Assembly: GCF_014193845.1 (NCBI RefSeq)
Contig: NZ_JACHZX010000006.1
Span: forward strand, 124,001-188,000
DNA: 64,000 bases
Direction: 5' to 3'
Origin: Sphingomonas sp. BK345
GTDB lineage: Bacteria > Pseudomonadota > Alphaproteobacteria > Sphingomonadales > Sphingomonadaceae
Shown: piece after piece, positions 55,283 to 63,943 of the stretch
How the letters are laid out: every line of letters starts with the position of its first letter
How positions within the stretch are numbered: the first letter of the stretch is position 1
Translations under genes and position numbers: made by a program
The notes under the pieces: generated by a model
The model's database searches: none
Told to the model about the DNA's origin: nothing
The model's input: only the letters and a program-made list of their open reading frames with translations

Positions 55283-55675
55283 TTACGGCGCCCGATAGGG
55301 CACGAAAGCGCCGAGCGCGCAACTGCCCGTGGGAATGCGCGCGGGCAGATCGACCGTCTGCGCGATGTCGCCGCGGCACAGCCGGGTCTGATATTGGCGC
55401 GTGACCAGGGTGTCGCCGCGGCGCACCCGCTCGCACCCGCCGCCGGTCTCGCTGACATAGACCAGCTTGTTGCTCACGCGGTAGACCAGCTTGGTACCGT
55501 AGGCGGAGAGGTCGGGTCGGGTGAATCGGGTGTCGATACACTCCTGCGGCTTGCCCGCGGTCTTCCCCGCGATCAGCTTCTGATAATCGGCGTCGGGCGC
55601 GCGGTCGCGCGGGGCGGCGGCGATCGCGCCCGCGCTCAGCAGCGCCGCCGTGGCGAAGGTGGGGAGGAAACGCAT
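55283..55675 (-). CDS. Secreted small protein of unknown function
   Basis: This 130-residue protein has a signal peptide (MRFLPTFATAALLSAGAIAAA) and four Cys (ECIDTRF, GGGCERV, RLCRGD, SCALG), consistent with two disulfides in the periplasm. The core reads KLVYRVSNKLVYVSETGGGC. Similar small proteins occur in sphingomonads, but no function is known. It lies 20 bases upstream of the PLP-enzyme gene on the same strand. Confidence 0.75.
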   Translation of the reverse strand: MRFLPTFATAALLSAGAIAAAPRDRAPDADYQKLIAGKTAGKPQECIDTRFTRPDLSAYGTKLVYRVSNKLVYVSETGGGCERVRRGDTLVTRQYQTRLCRGDIAQTVDLPARIPTGSCALGAFVPYRAP

Positions 55676-55967
55676 GACCTTACCTCGTTCGTCTCAGAAG
55701 CCCCCGCGGGACGTGTAACGCACGAGGCGGCGAGTCGGGAACAGCGGTACGTCATACGACGCGGACCGTCCGCGCCCCGTGACGTCGCCGAGAAATAGAC
55801 CGCAACATTTCACGTTCCCGACACAATCGCGTTCTAGCGCGTGCCCCGCGGGGGGAGCCGCATGGATCGAGGGGCCGCCAGGGGGCCTCGTGCGACGGTG
55901 AACCGGTGCGCTGACCGCACCGCGGCGTCGCCCCATGCCTCTTGCCGCGAACAGACAAGAGGACATC
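55676..55967. other. Intergenic region between divergent genes
   Basis: These 292 bases separate the small secreted protein and the next TBDR. A less GC-rich patch (AGAAATAGACCGCAACATTT, near 55790) may hold the TBDR promoter. AAGAGGA lies just before the ATG at 55968. Nothing else was recognised. Confidence 0.4.
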
Positions 55968-58283
55968 ATGCGCTCACCCAAGTCGATCCTGCTCGCCACC
56001 GCCGCCATCGGCCTCGCCGCGCTGGCCCAGCCCGCGCTGGCGCAGGACGTGCCCGCCGCCGCGCCCGCCGCCAGCGGAGCCGACGACGGGCTGGGCGAGG
56101 TGGTCGTCACCGCCGAGCGCCGCAGCGAGAACATCCAGCGCGTGCCCGTCTCGGTCGCGGTGGTCGACGGCGACTCGCTGCGTACCTTCCAGGCCGGCGG
56201 CGAGGACGCACTGGCGCTCGCCGGTCGCGTCCCCGGCCTCTACGCCGAGACCACCACGGGGCGCATCTTCCCGCGCTTCTACATCCGCGGTCTGGGCAAC
56301 ATCGATTTCTATCTCGGCGCGTCGCAGCCGGTGTCGATCATCCAGGACAACATCGTGCTCGAGCACGTCGTGCTGAAGTCCAACCCGGTCTATGACGTCG
56401 CCAACGTCGAGGTGCTGCGCGGCCCGCAGGGCTCGCTGTTCGGGCGCAACACCACCGCCGGCATCATCAAGTTCGACACGATCCGCCCGGGCCAGACATG
56501 GAGCAGCCGCTTCAACGCGTCCTACGGCAGCTACAACACCGTCACCTTCGACGGCGGCGTCGGCGGCCCGATCGTGCAGGACAAGATCGCGATCCGACTC
56601 TCCGGCCTGTACCAGCACCGCGACAATTGGGTCGACAACACCTTCACCGGCACCGGGGCGGACGGCACGCGCGGCGGGCGCGACCAGCTCGGCGGCTTCG
56701 ACGAGCGCGACGCGCGGCTCCAGCTGCTGTTCACGCCGACCGAGGACCTGTCGGTCAACGTCTCGGGCCATGTCCGCTCCTACGAGGGCACCTCGACGAT
56801 CTTCCACCGCGGCGCGCTGCTGCGCGGGCAGAACAACATCAACCGCGAGCCGCGCGACCAGGTCGCGCTCGACGAGGCCGACGGCAACCCGCAGGCCTAC
56901 AAGACCTATGGTGGGTCAGTGAACGCCGCGTGGGACTTCGGCGCGGCGACGCTGACCTCGATCACCGGCTATGAGACCACCTCGGGCTACAGCCGCGGCG
57001 ACACCGACGGCGGCGCCGCGGTCAACTTCGGCGGCGTCGGCTTCGGCCAGAGCGAGGGGCGTGTCCGCGACCTCGACCAGTGGACGCAGGAGCTGCGGCT
57101 CGCCAGCAACGGCGACGGCGCGTTCAAATGGCAGTTCGGCGGCTTCTACTTCGACAGCCGCGACGTCACCGACTTCTACCAGCGCGGTTTCTTCCTGCGC
57201 CCGGGCACGACCGGCTACAATCCCAACAACTGGGTGCGGCTGCACAACGTGAACACCAGCTGGGCGGTGTTCGGCCAGGCGAGCTATCGTCTCGCGGACC
57301 GGCTGACGCTGACCGCGGGCGCGCGCTACACCGAGGACGACAAGCGCACCGAGCTGGTCCGCTCGGGCCGCAACGCCGCCGGCACCACCGAGACCTTCCC
57401 CGCGAGCGCGCCGCGCAGCGTGAAGCTCTCCGGCAAGGAGCCGAGCTGGGACGTCTCGGCGCTGTACGAGCTGGACGACGCCACCAGCGTCTACGCCCGC
57501 GTCGCGCGCGGCTTCCGCGGCCCGACGATCCAGGGCCGCTCGGCCGTCTTCAACACGCCCTTCACCACCGCCGACTCCGAGACGATCATGTCCTATGAGG
57601 CGGGCGTGAAGTCGCGGCCGACCAGCAACCTGCGCCTTAACGCGACGGCCTTCACCTATCGCGTCAAGGACATCCAGCTCAACGGCAACGACGCCGACGG
57701 CAACGGCGTGCTGTTCAACGCCGACCATGCCGATGCCTATGGCGTCGAGGCCGAGCTGGAGTGGCGGCCGATCCGCAACATCACCTTCTCGCTGGGCGGC
57801 AGCGCGATCCACACCGAGATCAAGGACAAGCAGGTCTATGCCCAGGTCTGCGCCTTCGGCGGCGTGGTGACCTGCACGGTGCAGGACCCGACGATCACGC
57901 GTACGATCTTCGGCCAGCCCGCGGTGCTGGCGCAGATCGACGGCAACCCGCTGCCCAACGCGCCGCGCTGGCAGCTCGACGCCGCGGTCCGCTACGACAT
58001 CCCGCTGACGAACGAGGGCAACCTCTTCGTCTCGAGCGACCTCAACGTGCAGGGCTACACCAACCTGGTGCTGTACAAGACGCGCGAGTTCTACGCCGAC
58101 GGCAATCTCGAGCTGGGGCTCAAGGTCGGCTACACCACCGCCGACGGCAAGTATGAGATCGCCGCCTTCGCGCGCAACATCACCGACGAGAAGAATCTCA
58201 AGGGCGTGATCGAGAACTACAACGCCGCGGTGTTCAACGAGCCGCGCGTGGTGGGCATCTCGCTCGCGGGCCGCTTCAACTGA
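55968..58283 (+). CDS. TonB-dependent receptor
   Basis: This 771-residue outer-membrane receptor has a signal peptide (SILLATAAIGLAALAQPALAQ) and a TonB-box-like GEVVVTAERRSENIQ. The plug has FYIRGLGNIDF and VEVLRGPQGSLFGRNTTAGIIKFDT, and the 22-strand barrel ends VVGISLAGRFN. The plug type is common in sphingomonad receptors for small or aromatic nutrients, but the ligand is unknown. The frame is open further upstream; the signal peptide and AAGAGGA fix the start. It is a single gene followed by a REP pair. Confidence 0.92.
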   Translation: MRSPKSILLATAAIGLAALAQPALAQDVPAAAPAASGADDGLGEVVVTAERRSENIQRVPVSVAVVDGDSLRTFQAGGEDALALAGRVPGLYAETTTGRIFPRFYIRGLGNIDFYLGASQPVSIIQDNIVLEHVVLKSNPVYDVANVEVLRGPQGSLFGRNTTAGIIKFDTIRPGQTWSSRFNASYGSYNTVTFDGGVGGPIVQDKIAIRLSGLYQHRDNWVDNTFTGTGADGTRGGRDQLGGFDERDARLQLLFTPTEDLSVNVSGHVRSYEGTSTIFHRGALLRGQNNINREPRDQVALDEADGNPQAYKTYGGSVNAAWDFGAATLTSITGYETTSGYSRGDTDGGAAVNFGGVGFGQSEGRVRDLDQWTQELRLASNGDGAFKWQFGGFYFDSRDVTDFYQRGFFLRPGTTGYNPNNWVRLHNVNTSWAVFGQASYRLADRLTLTAGARYTEDDKRTELVRSGRNAAGTTETFPASAPRSVKLSGKEPSWDVSALYELDDATSVYARVARGFRGPTIQGRSAVFNTPFTTADSETIMSYEAGVKSRPTSNLRLNATAFTYRVKDIQLNGNDADGNGVLFNADHADAYGVEAELEWRPIRNITFSLGGSAIHTEIKDKQVYAQVCAFGGVVTCTVQDPTITRTIFGQPAVLAQIDGNPLPNAPRWQLDAAVRYDIPLTNEGNLFVSSDLNVQGYTNLVLYKTREFYADGNLELGLKVGYTTADGKYEIAAFARNITDEKNLKGVIENYNAAVFNEPRVVGISLAGRFN

Positions 58284-58330
58284 GGTGACGGCGGGAGGGG
58301 AGGCGATGATCCCGCCCCCTCTCCCAAAGC

Positions 58331-58432
58331 CGTTCCCCGGCGAAGGCCGGGGTCCAGCTGGGCAGACCGTCGTGGTCGACCCGCTACCTCCCCCGACGGG
58401 GCCCCGGCCTTCGCCGGGGAACGGCGATATCA
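58331..58432. repeat. Mirrored REP pair (CCCCGGCGAAGGCCGGGG type)
   Basis: The units CGTTCCCCGGCGAAGGCCGG (from 58331) and the inverted copy ending at 58432 flank a spacer of about 45 bases. The family is the same as the cluster inside the apbE-like gene. It separates the convergent TBDR and HAD genes. Confidence 0.8.
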
Positions 58433-58454
58433 GGGCAGCGGGCCTTCGCCCTCC

Positions 58455-59147
58455 TCACAACGTCGCGATCCAGTCGGGCAGCTCGCCCAGCCGCGCCAGC
58501 TGGCGGAAGCGCGGGTGCGCCGCCGGCGCCGCGGCGACCTCGTGGCTCCACGCCAGCGGCTGCGGGATGTAGGCGCCCCACGCCCCCGCCTCCAGCGCGG
58601 GCAGCACGTCCGAGCGCATCGAGTCGCCCGCCATCACCGCTCGCTCGGGCGCGCAGCCGTAACGGTGAAAAACCCGAACGAACGTGTCAGCGCGCTTGTC
58701 GCTGACGATCTCCACGCCGGTGAACAGCTGCCCCAGGCCCGAGGCGGCGAGCTTGACCTCCTGGTGGAGCAGGTCGCCCTTCGTCACCAGCACCAGCCGC
58801 GCGCTCGCGGCGAGCCGCTCCAGCGTGGCGGCGACGTCGTCGAGCAGCTCCACCGGATGGTCGAGCAGGGTCCGCCCGATCTCGAGCAGCCGCCGCACGC
58901 TCGCCGCGGGCAAGTCGTCGCCGGCGAGCTCCAGCGCGGTCTCGATCATCGAGAGCGTGAAACTCTTCGCGCCATAGCCGTAGCGCTTGAGATTGCGCAC
59001 CTCGATCGCCTCCATGCGCGCGCGCGCCGCGGGCGCCGCGGCGAAGGGCGCGACCAGCTCGGCGAAGGCCTGCTCGGCCGCGTCGAAGAAGCGCATATTG
59101 TGCCACAAGGTGTCGTCGGCATCGAGGCACACGAGGTCGATGGTCAT
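58455..59147 (-). CDS. HAD-superfamily hydrolase
   Basis: This 230-residue phosphatase-like enzyme has the nucleophile motif LDADDTLWHN (Asp9, acid/base Asp11), a helical cap, motif II LVLVTKGD, Lys in the QEVKLAASGL region and motif III MAGDSMRSDVLPALEAG. It fits the small-molecule phosphatase group of HAD proteins. The substrate is unknown. It lies 46 bases after the stop of the 131-residue gene upstream on the same strand. Confidence 0.9.
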   Translation of the reverse strand: MTIDLVCLDADDTLWHNMRFFDAAEQAFAELVAPFAAAPAARARMEAIEVRNLKRYGYGAKSFTLSMIETALELAGDDLPAASVRRLLEIGRTLLDHPVELLDDVAATLERLAASARLVLVTKGDLLHQEVKLAASGLGQLFTGVEIVSDKRADTFVRVFHRYGCAPERAVMAGDSMRSDVLPALEAGAWGAYIPQPLAWSHEVAAAPAAHPRFRQLARLGELPDWIATL

Positions 59148-59193
59148 GGCAGCAGGTCTCCGCGCCCGCGCTTAGGCGAGCGCGGGGCGCGTG

Positions 59194-59589
59194 TCAGCCG
59201 GGCGCGGCGAGCCAGTCGCGCGCGAGGCGCTCGGCCGCGGCCCAGTCCGCCGCGACGGCGGTGCGATAAGGCCACGGGCTGCGGCCGCCCGCGGCGTCGA
59301 GCCGCGCCTGCCACGCCCCGCGCTCGGCGGGGTCGGGCACGACGAAGACCGCGCCGCGGACGAGCGTCGCCAAGACGTCGCGTCGCGCCTTGAGCCACAG
59401 GGCGAGCGGCCGACCCGCCTCCGCCGAGGGCCGCTGCGCGCCGTCGAGCAGCAGCGCCAGCGGCGTGCCCGCGGCGAGCAGCGCGTCATAGTCGTGCGTC
59501 CAGTACTCGCCGTCGGCGGCGGTGGTCAGGGCGCGACCGGTCGAGCGATGGAGGCCGGGCGCGATCGCGGTGAAGAAGGCCCTGCTCAT
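59194..59589 (-). CDS. Conserved hypothetical protein (131 aa)
   Basis: This unrecognised protein starts MSRAFFTAIAPGLHRSTG. It has ADGEYWTHDYDALLAAGTPLALLLDG, a helix with ALWLKARRDVLATL, strands AVFVVPD, and a Trp-rich end (DWAAAERLARDWLAAPG). No catalytic motif is clear. Its ATG overlaps the stop of the Cys-rich gene by four bases, so the two are translationally coupled and probably work together. Confidence 0.65.
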   Translation of the reverse strand: MSRAFFTAIAPGLHRSTGRALTTAADGEYWTHDYDALLAAGTPLALLLDGAQRPSAEAGRPLALWLKARRDVLATLVRGAVFVVPDPAERGAWQARLDAAGGRSPWPYRTAVAADWAAAERLARDWLAAPG

Positions 59590-59945
59590 GCCAGCGCCGC
59601 CATCACGCGTGCCGAGGTCAGCGCGCCAGCGAACAGCTCGCGCCGTTCGGGGCAAGCGCGACAGGACGGCAGTCGATCGAGCCGCGCCGGGTCGGCGAGC
59701 AGCGCGCATAGGAGCGCCTCGTCGCCGTCGGGGCCGAACGGGCAGCCGCGACACAGCTGCCGCCCGAGGCACGCCTCGCCGATCGTCATCACGCTGTCGA
59801 TCACCGGCGCCATCATCTCATAGCCGAGCGGGGCGAGCAGCGCGTAGAGCCGTTGCTGCACCGGCGCGCGCTGATCGCGCGCACGACGCCAGCAGCGCGC
59901 CGCGCGCGCGAGCAGCGCGGCGGGGAGCGGGGCCGCGCCGCTCAT
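59586..59945 (-). CDS. Cys-rich hypothetical protein (119 aa)
   Basis: This protein has a helical N terminus and a block CLGRQLCRGCPFG, followed near the end by CRACPERR. The five Cys could bind a metal or an Fe-S cluster. The family was not recognised. Its ATG overlaps the stop of the methyltransferase-like gene (ATGA) and its stop overlaps the next ATG, so it is the middle member of a three-gene coupled operon. Confidence 0.6.
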   Translation of the reverse strand: MSGAAPLPAALLARAARCWRRARDQRAPVQQRLYALLAPLGYEMMAPVIDSVMTIGEACLGRQLCRGCPFGPDGDEALLCALLADPARLDRLPSCRACPERRELFAGALTSARVMAALA

Positions 59946-60648
59946 GAGCGCGCTCCCCACCGCCCGACTCGCTCGCGATAGGCGTCATAGTCGGCGCCGA
60001 AGCGGTGTCGCATCATCGCCTGCTCCTGCGGCACACGCAGCAACCACAGCGCCGCCATCGCAGGGATCACCAGCGCGCCAGCGACCAGATTATGCACCAG
60101 CAGCGGCTGGGTCAGCGCGCTCAGCCATATCGCGATGTACATGGGATGGCGCCAGCGCGCGTAGACGCCCCCGGTCACGAGCGTAAGATCACGTTGCAGC
60201 TCGAGCGAGGCGCTCCAGTTGCGGCCGAGATCGGCGTGGCTGCGGTAGAACAGCAAAGGCGTCGGAGCGAGCGCGATCGCCCGGCCGCGCTCATCCACTC
60301 GGGGAGCGTATAATCGGCGCCAGCGAAGACGCCGGTGGCAAGATGGACGAGCGGCAGCACCATCATCGTTGCGAACATGCCGACCATCACGATCCGTTCA
60401 GCGGTTCCGCGCTGCCCCGCCATGACGGCGTTGCCACGATTGCGAGCATGATACGGCAGGCGGATCGCCGTCATCGCGGCGAAGCTCGCGAGCCAGAACA
60501 GTCCCGGCCAGTCGATCAGGCGCCATCGCGTCAGTGCGGCCACGACCAGCACCAAGGTGACCAGCAGCAACGAGTGGCCAGCTACGCCCGCCAGCAGCGG
60601 CGCTCGCTCGCATGGGCCCGGCATCGTTGCGACGTGATCGTCCGTCAT
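59942..60648 (-). pseudogene. Isoprenylcysteine methyltransferase-like protein, frameshifted
   Basis: Two overlapping frames together make one ICMT-family membrane methyltransferase. The first (from ATG 60648) gives membrane helices and ends correctly at ADYTLPEWMSAAG. The second continues with LLFYRSHADLGRNWSASLEL, VTGGVYARWRHPMYIAIWL (SAM-site His-Pro-Met) and LRVPQEQAMM. The switch falls at a GGG run (60280-60282). One extra G would restore a continuous reading, so the copy is either a recent frameshift or a sequencing error. Members methylate small-molecule or lipid-linked thiols in membranes. It heads a three-gene coupled operon. Confidence 0.75.
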
Positions 60649-60917
60649 TACTCCGCTGCTTAACGCTATTGCGAGTCTCTAGCATACTGAGGCACATGAA
60701 GCGAGGGTGCGAAGCGCGCGACGCATCCGTGCTGCGGCAAGCGCCACGGCCTGGCGCTGCAGTGTTACCCTCGTCTGGCTGGGCTCCCGCTTTCGCCGGA
60801 GCATCACGCTGGTTCGAGACCAGGAAGATTTCACGCCAGCGGAAATGGCCGTCGCTCCCACCTGCATGTCGAGCAAACGACACGGATCGCGCGACATCGC
60901 CGAAGCGTTGTGCCCCC
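60649..60917. other. Intergenic region with a degenerate repeat unit
   Basis: No gene is supported in these 269 bases between divergent genes. A weak palindromic unit (CTGGGCTCCCGCTTTCGCCGG, split here as two halves around 60778-60799) resembles the CCCCGGC family. The less GC-rich patch near 60655-60700 may hold the methyltransferase promoter. Confidence 0.4.
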
Positions 60918-61265
60918 ATGACCGACGATCGCAACCGCCCCGCCGCCGACCCCCAGCACCATCGCCAGCCAGCGTTCGACAAGGACGAGGGCACGTTCGG
61001 TCAGGGCTATAGCCGCGAGGACGAGCGCAGGCTCGGCGAGCAGATGCCGGCCGGGTCCGTCGCGCCGAGCGAGTCGCGCGTCGATACGGCCGACCCAGCG
61101 CTGCCGCCCGAGAACGGGCGCCGCGCGTCCTTCGACCCGGCGACCGGCGAAGTGCACGGCAGCGGGTCGGGCGCGGGCGGCGGCAACCCCGGCGAGGACT
61201 TCGAGGAAGACCGCAGCGGCGGCGACGGTCTCCCGCTCACCGGCAAGGCGGACGGCGAGCGCTAA
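60918..61265 (+). CDS. Small acidic, disordered hydrophilic protein
   Basis: This 115-residue protein is rich in Asp/Glu/Gly/Pro, with no membrane segment. It starts MTDDRNRPAADPQHHRQPAF, has EGTFGQGYSREDERRLGEQ and a Gly/Ser-rich GSGSGAGGGNPGEDFEEDR. Proteins of this make-up are common in sphingomonads and have no known role. The start is chosen for composition; the frame is open upstream but that part overlaps a repeat and is not protein-like. Confidence 0.6.
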   Translation: MTDDRNRPAADPQHHRQPAFDKDEGTFGQGYSREDERRLGEQMPAGSVAPSESRVDTADPALPPENGRRASFDPATGEVHGSGSGAGGGNPGEDFEEDRSGGDGLPLTGKADGER

Positions 61266-61306
61266 CGTTCGTTACTGAGCGGAGACCCCGCCTCCGTTAC
61301 TGCGCC

Positions 61307-63838
61307 TCACGCCGCCGCACGCAGCTCGCCCACCGCCGCCCGCAGCTCGTCGTTCGCGAGTGCTGCGCGCGACAGTCGATCCTCCAGCAGAGCGGCGAGT
61401 TCGCCGAGTCGCTCGTGACCGAACAGCCGCGCGGTGCCGGCGAGCTTGTGGAGCCCGTCGAGCGCCTCGTCCCGACCGCCGCCTCCGGCTGCCAGCGACT
61501 CCAGCGCGGCGAGGGTAGCCTCGGTCCGCGTCGCGAAGCGCGCCCGTAGCGCCGGGCTGATCGCCGGCGACGATGGCGCGGGCGCCGCCCGCGCCGGGAC
61601 GAAACGCGCGACCGTCTCGGCCAGCTCGGCGGCGCGCAACGGCTTGGCGACATGCGCCTGCATCCCCGCGGCGCGACAGGCCGCGACGTCATCGACGAAG
61701 GCGTTGGCGGTCAGCGCCACCACCGGCAGCGTCGCGGCGTCATGCCCGGCGGCGCGCAGCCGGCGCGTCGCCTCGAGCCCGTCCATGCGCGGCATCTGCA
61801 TGTCCATCAGCACCAGCGCATAGGGGCGCCCCGCCGCGTTCGCCGCCGCGATGGCGGGCAGCACCTCGTCGCCGTCGCTCACCAGCGTGGCATCCAGACC
61901 GATCTGGCGCGCCACGGCGAGCACCAGCTCCTGGTTGATGTCGTGATCCTCCGCGATCAGCACGCGCACGCCGCCGATCACCCCCGCCGGCGCCGGAGCC
62001 TCGCCCAAGGGCGCAGGTTCTGCCGCTGGCGCGACCGCGCGCAGCGGCACGTCGAGCGTGAAGGTCGCGCCCTCGCCCGGCGCACTCGCGACGCTGAGCG
62101 TACCGTTCATCAGCGCCGCCATCTTCGCGCTCACCGCCAGTCCCAGGCCGGTCCCGCCATAGTGTCGCTCGGTCGTGCGGTCCGCCTGAGCGAACTCCTC
62201 GAAGATCGCGCCGAGCCGCTCGGGCGCGATCCCGATCCCGCTGTCGGCTACGCTGACGCGCAGGCGCCCGCCGCCCACGTCGGCGCGCACGACCACCTCG
62301 CCCGCGGCGGTGAACTTGATCGCGTTGCCGAGTAGGTTGAGCACGATCTGGCGATAGCGCAGTGGGTCGCCGAGCAGCCGCGGCGGCAGCGCGGGCGCGA
62401 CCTCGAGCCGCAGCGCCAGCCCCTTCTGCTCGGCCACGGCGGTCATCAGCCCGACGCAGCGCCGCAGCACGTGGCGCAGGTCGAGCGGCTCCTCGTTCAG
62501 CCGCATCTCGCCGGCCTCGACCTTGGCGAGATCGAGGATGTCGTTGAGCAGTCGCATCATGGCGCGGCCGGAATCGGCCATCAGCTCGAGGTAGCGCCGC
62601 TGCTCCTCGGTCGGCGCGGCGGCGAGCAGCAGATCGGTGAAGCCGAGCACGCCGTTCATCGGCGTGCGGATCTCGTGGCTCATGTTGGCGAGGAAACTCG
62701 ACTTGGCCTGGGTCGCCACCTCGGCGCTGGCGCGCGCGGCCTCCAGTGCCAGCTCGAGTCGCTTGCGCGCGGTGATGTCGCGCACCGCCGCGATCACGCC
62801 GCGCGGCGGTCGGCCGGGCGTGTCGACGATCGCGCGCACGCTCGCCTCGAGCCAGCGTGGCGTCTCCCCTTTCTCGCCCCCCGCGCCTACCTCGCGCGGG
62901 GCCTGACGGCAGGTCACCACGTCGCGCAGCGCCTCGCCCGCGATCAACCGGGCGAAGCTGGCGGCCACCGCGCCGCGATCGTCGCGGTGAACGAAATGGT
63001 GGAGCGGCTCGCCGATCAGCGCCGCGGGCGCCACGCCGAACGTCTCCTGCGCCGACGGCGAGGCGTAGAGGCACAGGCCGTCGCGCCCGAGTCGGAGCAC
63101 CGCGTCGGTGGCGTTGTCGGCGAGGAGCGCCAGCTCGGCCTCGGCACGCGCGCGCAGCCGCATGTCGCGCTCGAGCCGCGCGTGCGTGCGTTCCAGGTCG
63201 GCGAACTGGCGGCGTCGCTCCCGCAGCACGAAGGCGGCGAGCACGAGCAGCAGCGTGGCGCTGGCGAGCCCGGTCGCAATTCCGAGTCGCTCCAGCCGCG
63301 CGGTGCGCGCCTTGCGCGCCACGAGCAGGCGCTGTTCGGCGTCGCGAACGCGCGCCAGCGCCGCTACCACGATCGCGGTCTCGCGCTTGCCCGCCGCGGA
63401 GCCGGTGAGCGCGACCGCGGCGGCGGTACGGCCCTGGTCACGCCAGCGCACCGCCAAGGCCATCTCGTCGAAGCGGCCGTTCAACCGACCGCGCAGCGCC
63501 GCGACGTTGGCGCGCTGCGCGGGATTGTCCGCCACCATCCGCTCGAGCCGCGCCAGCGCGGGCCGCGCGTGCGCGACCGAGCGAGCGTAGGTGGCACGCT
63601 GCGCCGCGTCGCCGGTCATGACATAGCCGCGCCGGTTGATCTCGGCGCGCATCGCCTCGATCTGCACCGTATCGAGCGCGGCCCCGACCTCGAACGTATG
63701 CTGCACCCAGCCGAAGGCGGAGCGGCTCTGCACCGCGAGCAGCGCGGCGCTGCAGCCGCAGCTCAGCAGCAGAGTGAAGCCGGCGACGAGCGAGGGCCCG
63801 GAGCCCATCAGCGAGGCGAGAACAGGCGAGCGGCGCAT
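61307..63838 (-). CDS. Hybrid histidine kinase (CHASE3-PAS-HisKA-ATPase-REC-Hpt)
   Basis: This 843-residue multi-domain phosphorelay kinase has membrane helices at about 18-40 and 193-213, enclosing a CHASE3-like helical sensor. A PAS domain (about 240-370) has YASPSAQETFGV and AAVRDITARK. The phospho-acceptor is His388 (NMSHEIRTPMNG). The ATPase has NAIKFTAAGEV and GGTGLGLAVS. The receiver has Asp679 (LVLMDMQMPRMDG), and the C-terminal Hpt has His797 (LHKLAGTARLFG). This is a full relay in one chain with no response regulator gene beside it. ATG 63838 is used. Confidence 0.93.
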   Translation of the reverse strand: MRRSPVLASLMGSGPSLVAGFTLLLSCGCSAALLAVQSRSAFGWVQHTFEVGAALDTVQIEAMRAEINRRGYVMTGDAAQRATYARSVAHARPALARLERMVADNPAQRANVAALRGRLNGRFDEMALAVRWRDQGRTAAAVALTGSAAGKRETAIVVAALARVRDAEQRLLVARKARTARLERLGIATGLASATLLLVLAAFVLRERRRQFADLERTHARLERDMRLRARAEAELALLADNATDAVLRLGRDGLCLYASPSAQETFGVAPAALIGEPLHHFVHRDDRGAVAASFARLIAGEALRDVVTCRQAPREVGAGGEKGETPRWLEASVRAIVDTPGRPPRGVIAAVRDITARKRLELALEAARASAEVATQAKSSFLANMSHEIRTPMNGVLGFTDLLLAAAPTEEQRRYLELMADSGRAMMRLLNDILDLAKVEAGEMRLNEEPLDLRHVLRRCVGLMTAVAEQKGLALRLEVAPALPPRLLGDPLRYRQIVLNLLGNAIKFTAAGEVVVRADVGGGRLRVSVADSGIGIAPERLGAIFEEFAQADRTTERHYGGTGLGLAVSAKMAALMNGTLSVASAPGEGATFTLDVPLRAVAPAAEPAPLGEAPAPAGVIGGVRVLIAEDHDINQELVLAVARQIGLDATLVSDGDEVLPAIAAANAAGRPYALVLMDMQMPRMDGLEATRRLRAAGHDAATLPVVALTANAFVDDVAACRAAGMQAHVAKPLRAAELAETVARFVPARAAPAPSSPAISPALRARFATRTEATLAALESLAAGGGGRDEALDGLHKLAGTARLFGHERLGELAALLEDRLSRAALANDELRAAVGELRAAA

Positions 63839-63943
63839 CGCCGATCGGGTAGCGGCCTATGGTTAACTTCCCGATAGCGACAGCGGAACGGCTTGTTCAC
63901 GCCGGCCCGCTAGGAGCCAGACACCCTCCACCGGCGAGTCACC

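Noticed and set aside
55826..55847. Second LexA-like GTTC...GTTC pair upstream of a TBDR
   Set aside because: The half-sites are separated by about 13 bases rather than 7, so it does not match the alphaproteobacterial box.
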